Positions 58,380 to 64,000 of a DNA stretch of 64,000 nt are shown piece by piece. Made by a program: the position numbers and the translations under genes. Numbering within the stretch: the first letter of the stretch is position 1; each line of letters begins with the position of its first letter. A model generated the notes under the pieces. The model searched no databases and had not been told where the DNA came from. It worked only from the letters and a program-made list of their open reading frames with translations. Where the stretch lies: assembly GCF_018687815.1 (NCBI RefSeq), contig NZ_CP061306.1:868001-932000 (forward strand), in the 5' to 3' direction. This stretch comes from Polynucleobacter sp. JS-JIR-II-b4 (GTDB taxonomy: Bacteria; Pseudomonadota; Gammaproteobacteria; Burkholderiales; Burkholderiaceae).

Positions 58380-58500
58380 GTGAAACATGGATTTTAGTAA
58401 GTTTGAATGGATTACTCGGGAGTGGAGTTTACCTTCTAAGCCATATGGGCAAGGGGTTTAATGGACATTGGTAGGCTTTATAATAGGGTCAAAATCTAGA

Positions 58501-58514
58501 TCTCGTCTCCGCCA
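58501..58514 (+). repeat. att-like direct repeat, right copy
   Basis: TCTCGTCTCCGCCA is identical to the last 14 nt of tRNA-Ser (41798-41811), in the same orientation. No tRNA structure surrounds it. It is consistent with attR left by integration at the tRNA 3' end. Confidence 0.7.
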
Positions 58515-58555
58515 ATTAAATAGGTATTGCAAGGCGCTGTGGCAACCCATAAACC

Positions 58556-58576
58556 TTGTTACCAAAGGCGTTACCA
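58556..58576. repeat. Paired TTACCA repeats outside the right copy
   Basis: TTGTTACCA and GCGTTACCA have TTACCA at 58559 and 58571, again with a 12-bp period. They lie 43 nt beyond the right att-like copy, like the left-end arrangement. This may mark a second, adjacent element. Confidence 0.45.
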
Positions 58577-58604
58577 AAAACCACCTTCGGGTGGTTTTTT
58601 CTTT
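58577..58604 (+). terminator. Terminator hairpin, copy of the cynS terminator
   Basis: AAAACCACC-TTCG-GGTGGTTTT plus a T tract. 58579-58600 is identical to 57784-57805. No gene reads into it from close by, so it may be a duplicated end sequence. Confidence 0.75.
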
Positions 58605-58707
58605 ATACAAAGCGATCCTTAGATATTTGTTTGTCATTGAGTTTTAAATGGTTGCCGCTATCATGAGCTAACAATTGCCCAATAGGGTTCAAATAATCTA
58701 GGTGCTC

Positions 58708-60009
58708 ATGACTACATCGCCACAAAGCCAAATCCAGAGCTCTAAAAATGTAGGCTTATATTCAGCTATTGCAATGAGTCTTAGCGGCATGATGGGCTCT
58801 GGCTTATTTACTGTCTTGGGGTATGCCAACCTCACTGCTAAATCTCATATCCCAATTGCTTTTTTACTTGCAGGGATTGCAGTACTTTTTACTGTGTACT
58901 CCTGCGCTAAATTAAGTGCCACATTTCCAGTGGCTGGTGGTCCTGCAGGTTATATAGTCTCAACTTATGGAAATGGCTTCATTGCCGGGTGGATGAACAT
59001 CTTTCTCTATCTGGGATTTTTAATATCCACTTCGCTCTATGCATCGGGCTTTACCGAATTCATTGTGGTGCTGACAGGAAACATGTTTACCAGCTTTGAA
59101 CTCAAGTTGATTGGTGGGGCATTAGTATTTATATTTGCTTTAGTAAACCTTCTAGGCGCAAGTATTGTGGGGCTTGCAGGTCTTGTTGCGATTGGGTTGG
59201 TATTGATTTCATTGCTTGCCTATAGCGCTGTGGGCATATCTCATCTAGATGCGGCGACACTTGATTTTGGTGTGGGCCCTATTGAGGGTATCGCTATCGC
59301 TACTGGCATGCTGTATATTAATTACCAAGGTTTTGCAGTGGTGAGTAGTGCAGCGGATTCGATGGCTGAACCTAAGAAAACAATTCCAAAGGCAATGTAT
59401 ATAGCAGTCTTATTCGTAATCGCTCTTTATGTATTGGTGAGCTTTATTACGATTCAAGTAACGCCGGTTGACATTATTAAATCTAATCCAAGCAATGTGA
59501 TAGGTGCCGCAGCAAATCTCTTAATGGGTAAAGCGGGTTTTATTGGTATCGGATTAATTGCTTTACTTTCCTGTGCTGCTGCAGTCAATGCCACAATTTT
59601 TACAGCTACCAAAGTCCTTGGGGTTGTGGTCACGGAACATGCTAATGCTGCCTGGCTAACAAGAGCGCTCGGACGGGGACAGATGAGGCGCCTGCTAGTT
59701 TCGGCTGCTATCGTGATTGTCTTGGTATTGGGCTTTCCGCTAGAGATCGTCGGAAAAATGGCCAGCATGGCTTTTTTACTCTTATTTGGTGTGATCACCT
59801 ATGGCCACATTCGTATTTGTGGCCAAACAGGTGCCAATGCCATAGTTCTCTGGTTTGGACTGGTCATTAACCTAGCGCTATTTATCTTTCTGGTGCTGAA
59901 CGGAATTCAATCCAACCCAGCGGGTGTTATTGTTCTTGTAATTGCCTTGGCGGCAACCGGTTTGATTCAATATAGATATCAATGTATTCCAAAACTTGGG
60001 AGGCAGTAA
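58708..60009 (+). CDS. APC-family amino acid/amine permease
   Basis: A 433-residue inner-membrane transporter with about 12 helices. The first helix carries the APC signature GLYSAIAMSLSGMMGSGLFTVLGY, and a later segment reads NYQGFAVVSSAADSMAEPKKTIPKAMYIAV. These identify the amino acid-polyamine-organocation family; the substrate is unknown. ATG 58708 is favoured over GTG 58702 because AGG lies 5 nt ahead of it. The stop overlaps the sulfatase ATG by 1 nt, so the two may act together. Confidence 0.86.
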   Translation: MTTSPQSQIQSSKNVGLYSAIAMSLSGMMGSGLFTVLGYANLTAKSHIPIAFLLAGIAVLFTVYSCAKLSATFPVAGGPAGYIVSTYGNGFIAGWMNIFLYLGFLISTSLYASGFTEFIVVLTGNMFTSFELKLIGGALVFIFALVNLLGASIVGLAGLVAIGLVLISLLAYSAVGISHLDAATLDFGVGPIEGIAIATGMLYINYQGFAVVSSAADSMAEPKKTIPKAMYIAVLFVIALYVLVSFITIQVTPVDIIKSNPSNVIGAAANLLMGKAGFIGIGLIALLSCAAAVNATIFTATKVLGVVVTEHANAAWLTRALGRGQMRRLLVSAAIVIVLVLGFPLEIVGKMASMAFLLLFGVITYGHIRICGQTGANAIVLWFGLVINLALFIFLVLNGIQSNPAGVIVLVIALAATGLIQYRYQCIPKLGRQ

Positions 60010-61835
60010 TGGTTGCTGATTCAGATAACAATAACCCAGGCGTAGATAACAATAAGCCTCAGAATCCATCACGCCGTAATCTCCTCACAACAGGAGCAGC
60101 AGCAGTCGGAGCAACTTTGTTACCTGTTGGAATGCAAACCGCTCATGCTCAGTCCTATCCAGATAAGCCGCAACCCATTGCGCCTAATAGCCCGCCAGCG
60201 GGTTACAACATTCTTTTTGTATTGGTTGATCAAGAGCATTTCTTTCCCAAGTGGCCTATACCCGTTCCTGCACGTGAAGCCATTAAGAAGAAAGCCATCA
60301 CGTTCACCAATCACCAAGCAGCTTCGATGCAGTGCTCATCTGCACGCTCAGTGATATACACGGGCTTGCACATTCAGCATTCAGGTATTTTTGATAATCT
60401 CAATTTCTTATGGCAGCCTGATCTATCTCACAATGTCAAAACCATTGGCCATCGCTTATCTGAATTAGGCTATCACGCCGCATATCAAGGTAAGTGGCAT
60501 CTCTCAGCCAATATGGATGTCGTTAAAAAAGCATATGACGCGCCAATGGATACTTATCGGAAGATTATTAAATCCTATGGATTTGACGACTTCTTGGGTG
60601 TTGGAGATATTGTTGACCAACAGCAGGGCGGCTATACCTTTGATAAGTTAACTCTTTCATCTGCCATTGGTTGGTTACGTAATGAAGGTCAGCAACTCCG
60701 GGCTAAAAAACAACCTTGGTATTTAGCAGTCAATATTGTTAACCCACATGATGTGACCTATGTGAATTCTGATTTGCCTGGCAAGCAAGTGCAGGGCGCT
60801 AAACATGCCATGACGATATTGCCGCCACCAACTACTGATTTGTATAAGGCTACCTGGGACAACTATCCTCTCCCTGAAAGTCGTCACCAAGCGCTCGATG
60901 CACCTGGCAGACCAAAAGCGCACAAACTCTATCAAGAGATTTGGGATTTACTCATGGGGGTATGGCCAAATGAAGATCGTCGCTGGAGGCTCTTACTAGA
61001 CTATTACTTCAATTGCATGCGTGACAGCGATGAAAATGTTGCTGCTGTAATGCAAGGTCTTAAAGATGGCGGCATGGAAGATAACACCATCGTCATCTTT
61101 ACTGCTGACCATGGAGAGTTGGGCGGAACCCATCAAATGCGCGGTAAAGGTACAACAGCTTACAAAGAGCAGAACCATATACCTTTGATGATTATTCATC
61201 CAGCCTATCCAGGCGGCAAAGAGTGTCAGGCCATTACTTCACAAATTGACTTGGCAACAACGATATTGGCAATGACGGGTAAAGATCCTCAAAGTATCCA
61301 AAAGGCTTCAGAGGGGCTGAAGGGTAAAGATTTAACTCCGTTATTTAAAGAACCTGAAAAAGCTCAAGTAGATTCGGCAAGACCGGCTTCATTGTTTAAC
61401 TTCAATATGTTGATGTTTACAAGCTGGTTCTGGGCAGAAAACACCTACTCATGGTTAATGTCTGGAAAATATGACAATAAACAAGCCATTAAGATCTTGA
61501 AACAGCACGAACCGAACTTTGCCAATCGAGTGGGTATTCGTAGTGTGTTTGATGGCCGTTACCGTTTCTCAAGATATTTCTCGCCACTGTTTTTTAATAC
61601 ACCAACAACGATGGAAGAAATGTTGGCTAAAAACGATTTGGAGCTGTTTGATCTACAAAACGACCCGAATGAGATGAATAATCTAGCCATGGACCCCAAA
61701 AAGAATGGTGATTTGATCATGGCCATGAACAAAGTCATGAACGAGCGAATCGCTCAAGAGGTTGGGGTGGATGACGGAAGCTTCTTGCCAATTCGCAATG
61801 GCAGGTGGTATTTCCCGAAAGCTAATCAAAGATAG
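60009..61835 (+). CDS. Tat-exported sulfatase-family hydrolase
   Basis: A 608-residue protein of the alkaline phosphatase/sulfatase superfamily. The N-terminus has a Tat signal (PSRRNLLTTGAAAVGATLLPVG), with a likely cut after AHA. NILFVLVDQEHFF holds the first metal Asp. The region of the formylglycine site reads MQCSSARSVIYTGLHIQHSGI, and TIVIFTADHGELGGTHQMRGKG gives the second metal cluster. The key motif is CSSAR, whereas the usual form is CxPxR, so cofactor formation is uncertain. Substrate may be a sulfate ester or a phosphonate/phosphate ester. It overlaps the permease stop by 1 nt. Confidence 0.85.
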   Translation: MVADSDNNNPGVDNNKPQNPSRRNLLTTGAAAVGATLLPVGMQTAHAQSYPDKPQPIAPNSPPAGYNILFVLVDQEHFFPKWPIPVPAREAIKKKAITFTNHQAASMQCSSARSVIYTGLHIQHSGIFDNLNFLWQPDLSHNVKTIGHRLSELGYHAAYQGKWHLSANMDVVKKAYDAPMDTYRKIIKSYGFDDFLGVGDIVDQQQGGYTFDKLTLSSAIGWLRNEGQQLRAKKQPWYLAVNIVNPHDVTYVNSDLPGKQVQGAKHAMTILPPPTTDLYKATWDNYPLPESRHQALDAPGRPKAHKLYQEIWDLLMGVWPNEDRRWRLLLDYYFNCMRDSDENVAAVMQGLKDGGMEDNTIVIFTADHGELGGTHQMRGKGTTAYKEQNHIPLMIIHPAYPGGKECQAITSQIDLATTILAMTGKDPQSIQKASEGLKGKDLTPLFKEPEKAQVDSARPASLFNFNMLMFTSWFWAENTYSWLMSGKYDNKQAIKILKQHEPNFANRVGIRSVFDGRYRFSRYFSPLFFNTPTTMEEMLAKNDLELFDLQNDPNEMNNLAMDPKKNGDLIMAMNKVMNERIAQEVGVDDGSFLPIRNGRWYFPKANQR

Positions 61836-61862
61836 AAATTTATCTAATTTATAGTGCGTATA

Positions 61863-61889
61863 AATAAAGGGGCCCTAAGCCCCTTTATT
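61863..61889. terminator. Bidirectional terminator
   Basis: AATAAAGGGGC and GCCCCTTTATT form a perfect 11-bp stem with loop CCTAA. It lies between the convergent sulfatase and lipoprotein genes. Confidence 0.88.
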
Positions 61890-61914
61890 GATCTCTACTG
61901 CAGTGATTATGCGA

Positions 61915-62463
61915 TCAGTTAAATCCGTTGACCGCCTGCATATAGCCTTGGATATATTGTGGTGGCACAAACAGTTCAGTCTTCATTCCATTCTTGGCAG
62001 ATAAGGTGATGATGAAACCTTTTTTCATCTTGTCTTTGAGGAATGCCTCAGGCAGTTGAATAGATACAACTTCCCTGAAGATACAACCTCTATCACCACA
62101 AGCACCAGCTTCTCTACCAACCACTTTAAATGTCGTAGCAGGGGTGTTCTCTAGCATTGCGGAATCGTAATAACGCCATTGTGAGAAATAAGTTAATTGA
62201 GTGTTGAGCTCATAAGTCTTGACGCCTTGCTTAGGCTGCTCAGCTCTGAGGCTAAACATCTCATAAGTATTGGCTTCATCCATCGTGTTGATAGGAGGGC
62301 CTTGATAGGTTTTCCCGCCGGTTGCTGGATTGGGTGTGATGATGGTCGAGTGATAGACATCATTCACTTCCCAACCACTAATTTTTTTATCATTCATATT
62401 GCAGGCAACTAGACCAGCGCTGATTGCTAGCAATAAAACTACTCGATAGATGATGCGATGCAT
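61915..62463 (-). CDS. Lipoprotein of unknown function
   Basis: A 182-residue protein with a signal peptide (IIYRVVLLLAISAGLVAC) and lipobox LVAC, Cys at residue 21. The mature part is a mixed, probably beta-rich domain with a CGDRGC pair near residue 122 that could form a disulfide. I recognise no family. It stands alone on the minus strand between a terminator and the SDR pair. Confidence 0.78.
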   Translation of the reverse strand: MHRIIYRVVLLLAISAGLVACNMNDKKISGWEVNDVYHSTIITPNPATGGKTYQGPPINTMDEANTYEMFSLRAEQPKQGVKTYELNTQLTYFSQWRYYDSAMLENTPATTFKVVGREAGACGDRGCIFREVVSIQLPEAFLKDKMKKGFIITLSAKNGMKTELFVPPQYIQGYMQAVNGFN

Positions 62464-62527
62464 ATAAAGCTCCTAGAGAATCATCAAATCATACTATCCC
62501 TTGGGATCGGGTCTCGAATTCTGGGGC

Positions 62528-63352
62528 TTAGACATATTTCCCGGTCAGACCACCATCAACCACCAGCTCAGTGCCTGTAATGTAGGCAGCAGCATCTGAG
62601 ACCAAAAAGGCGCAAGCGTTTGCTACGTCCCAGGCTGTGCCAGAGCGTCCCATAGGTACCTGCTTATCACGTGCGGCACGAGCTTCATCAAGACCGTTTT
62701 CAGAGAACATCTTTGCTACGGTATGGGCAATACGTGGAGTATCTATTAGGCCTGGCACTACTGTATTGGCCCGAATTCCTTTATCCGCATATTGTTGAGC
62801 AATCATCCTAATAAATTGGGTATTAGCAGCCTTGGTAACGCTGTAGGCTAAATGTGGGTAGCCTAAGTAGCGCATACCGGCCACAGAGGAAATGGCAATG
62901 ATATTGCCGGTACCGCGCGACACCATTTCAGGTAAGACTTCTTGAGCTGCTAGCAATAAGCTCCGCACATTAACTTTATGAATGCGATCAAAATCTTCAG
63001 CACTGGTTTCCATTGGTCCGCCAACTTTGCCAATGCCCACGTTGTGGTGCAGAACATCAATAGGACCAAATTGTTTACGTGCTTCGTCAAAGAGTCTTGT
63101 TACATCAAGTTCTTCAGAAACATCGCCAACAAATGTCTGGGCGATACCGCCTTCATCCAAAATGATCTGGGTTGTTTCTTCTGCAGATGCTTGATCGCGA
63201 TCGACCACGCAAACCTTTGCGCCTAATCGGGCGTAGGTCACACACGAGGCTCTACCGATGCTCCAACCTGGCCCAGCAGATCCACCGCCAGAAACAAAGA
63301 CCACCCGATTAGTGAGATCAGTTGGTAAACCAGGAGGATGTTTACTTTCCAT
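62528..63352 (-). CDS. Short-chain dehydrogenase/reductase
   Basis: A 274-residue NAD(P)-dependent oxidoreductase. The cofactor motif reads VVFVSGGGSAGPGWSIGRASCVTYARLGA (about residues 17-45), an enlarged glycine loop. It also has VLHHNVGIG, the catalytic Ser in IIAISSVAG and Tyr/Lys in YSVTKAA. The C-terminal YITGTELVVDGGLTGKYV is family-typical. The substrate is unknown. Its ATG directly follows the stop of the second SDR gene, so the two are co-translated. Confidence 0.9.
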   Translation of the reverse strand: MESKHPPGLPTDLTNRVVFVSGGGSAGPGWSIGRASCVTYARLGAKVCVVDRDQASAEETTQIILDEGGIAQTFVGDVSEELDVTRLFDEARKQFGPIDVLHHNVGIGKVGGPMETSAEDFDRIHKVNVRSLLLAAQEVLPEMVSRGTGNIIAISSVAGMRYLGYPHLAYSVTKAANTQFIRMIAQQYADKGIRANTVVPGLIDTPRIAHTVAKMFSENGLDEARAARDKQVPMGRSGTAWDVANACAFLVSDAAAYITGTELVVDGGLTGKYV

Positions 63353-64000
63353 TTATTGGGTCAGTCCCACTGTCATGCCGCCACAAACATAAACAATCTG
63401 ACCAGTAGTAAAGCCGGCGCGATGATCCAGTAGTGAAGCAGCAATATGGGCAACTTCGTCTGGTTGGCCAATACGACCTAGCGGGACGCTATCCAAGATA
63501 TGTTGTGTAGCAGGTGCGCCAGGAGGATTCGCACTCTGAAAGAGCTCTGTAGCAATAGGGCCTGGCCCAATAGCATTCACCGTGATGCCATCGCTAGCCA
63601 GCTCTAAAGCCAATGTGCGAGTCAAGCCTAGCAATCCTGCTTTCGAGGTTGCATAGGAAATTCGCTCTTCTTTGCCCAAAGCTGCGCGACTAGCGATATT
63701 CACAATACGACCAAAATGAGCGGCTTTCATGGCGGGGAGTACGGCTTGAACGCAAATAATGGCAGCGGCGACATTGACGCTCATTACAGCCTGAAGATCT
63801 GCAATCGTAGTTTTCTCTATAGTGGCAGGGCGAACGATACCTGCGTTATTCACTAAGCGAGTAATCAAATGACTGGAAGTCGCATCTGCCAATGCATCAC
63901 GCAATACTTTTTCATCTGAAACATCTACTTTGACAAAAATTTCATGCTCAGTAATTTTTGCAGGCGCTTCTTTATCAAAATTAATCACATGCATACCATC
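63353..64000 (-). CDS. Short-chain dehydrogenase/reductase (5' end beyond window)
   Basis: The open frame continues past the window end, so the N-terminus with the GxxxGxG cofactor loop is missing. The visible part has LVNNAGIV, catalytic Ser in IVNIASRAALG, YATSKAG with Tyr and Lys, and a C-terminal GFTTGQIVYVCGGMTVGLTQ. The start-like ATG at 63994 is internal by family comparison. It forms an operon with the SDR gene that begins 1 nt after its stop. Confidence 0.88.
   Translation of the reverse strand, partial: DGMHVINFDKEAPAKITEHEIFVKVDVSDEKVLRDALADATSSHLITRLVNNAGIVRPATIEKTTIADLQAVMSVNVAAAIICVQAVLPAMKAAHFGRIVNIASRAALGKEERISYATSKAGLLGLTRTLALELASDGITVNAIGPGPIATELFQSANPPGAPATQHILDSVPLGRIGQPDEVAHIAASLLDHRAGFTTGQIVYVCGGMTVGLTQ

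Larger units (their letters stand above)
41798..58514. mobile_element. Putative genomic island integrated at tRNA-Ser, carrying nitrogen-assimilation genes
   Basis: The interval is bounded by a 14-bp direct repeat of the tRNA-Ser 3' end. Near both ends it contains pairs of TTACCA motifs spaced 12 bp, like the arm sites of a tyrosine recombinase. The cargo is coherent: nitrate and nitrite reductases, ABC import, siroheme methyltransferase, cyanase and three HPP proteins. No integrase, excisionase or transposase is visible, so it is either an immobile remnant or was moved in trans. Boundaries are inferred from repeats only. Confidence 0.6.
58278..58707. other. Non-coding right junction of the island
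   Basis: No convincing gene is seen in this 430-nt stretch. It holds arm-like repeats (58359-58379), the tRNA-Ser 3'-end copy (58501-58514), a second repeat pair (58556-58576) and a terminator. A 24-codon frame starting at ATG 58388 is too short to support. Confidence 0.6.

Noticed and set aside
58388..58462. A 24-codon frame (ATG 58388) near the right island end, considered as an integrase fragment.
   Set aside because: It is too short, and neither strand reads like a recombinase. It is kept only as part of the junction.
63353..63994. Treating the last gene as complete from ATG 63994.
   Set aside because: The SDR cofactor-binding N-terminus is missing and the frame stays open to the window end, so the gene is truncated by the window.

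Overview
The window looks like chromosome of a free-living betaproteobacterium of the Burkholderiales, most like Polynucleobacter. Its GC content is moderate, well below Burkholderia, and intergenic gaps are short. Gene orders match that group: thrS-infC-rpmI-rplT-pheS-pheT-ihfA-merR-tRNA-Pro, odhA-odhB-lpdA-zapE, trpS-dapA-bamC, accA-tilS-lysC. This assignment rests on gene order and protein resemblance, with no database search.

Layout. Positions 1-7023 hold ETF-ubiquinone oxidoreductase (cut by the window edge), the scoAB CoA-transferase, an unusual fusion of a CDF metal transporter with an alpha/beta hydrolase, and a RelA-type (p)ppGpp synthetase. Positions 7042-14807 hold tRNA-Val and the translation cluster, including infC with a rare ATC start, ending at tRNA-Pro. 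Positions 14844-16507 hold a thioesterase, an H-NS-like protein and an HTH/receiver-like regulator. Positions 16807-28245 hold the 2-oxoglutarate dehydrogenase operon, zapE, a PHP phosphoesterase, trpS, dapA and bamC. Positions 28307-41644 are mostly housekeeping: roxA, slyD, cysE, trmJ, suhB, lpxH, ppiB, cysS, alkA-like, accA, tilS and lysC. A small toxin-antitoxin pair sits between tilS and lysC.

The most interesting part is 41717-58604. A tRNA-Ser(GCT) gene ends in a 14-bp sequence that recurs exactly 16.7 kb downstream (41798-41811 and 58501-58514). This is the signature of an element integrated at a tRNA 3' end. Paired TTACCA motifs, each pair spaced 12 bp, lie inside both ends and again just outside the right end. 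The interval carries a nitrogen-assimilation module. One tightly packed minus-strand unit runs from an exported NrtA-like binding protein through nirB, nirD, nasA and a YbiB/TrpD2-like protein to an HPP membrane protein. A divergent plus-strand unit carries siroheme methyltransferase, an NrtABC/CynABD-type ABC transporter and cyanase. Two more HPP membrane proteins, a DUF1348 protein, a nitroreductase and an orphan PAS protein complete it. Together they would import nitrate, nitrite or cyanate, reduce or hydrolyse it to ammonium, and supply the siroheme cofactor. No integrase and no dedicated nitrogen regulator is visible inside the interval.

Beyond 58604 lie an APC permease overlapping an exported sulfatase with an atypical active-site motif, a lipoprotein, and two adjacent short-chain dehydrogenases. 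The last of these is cut by the window end.
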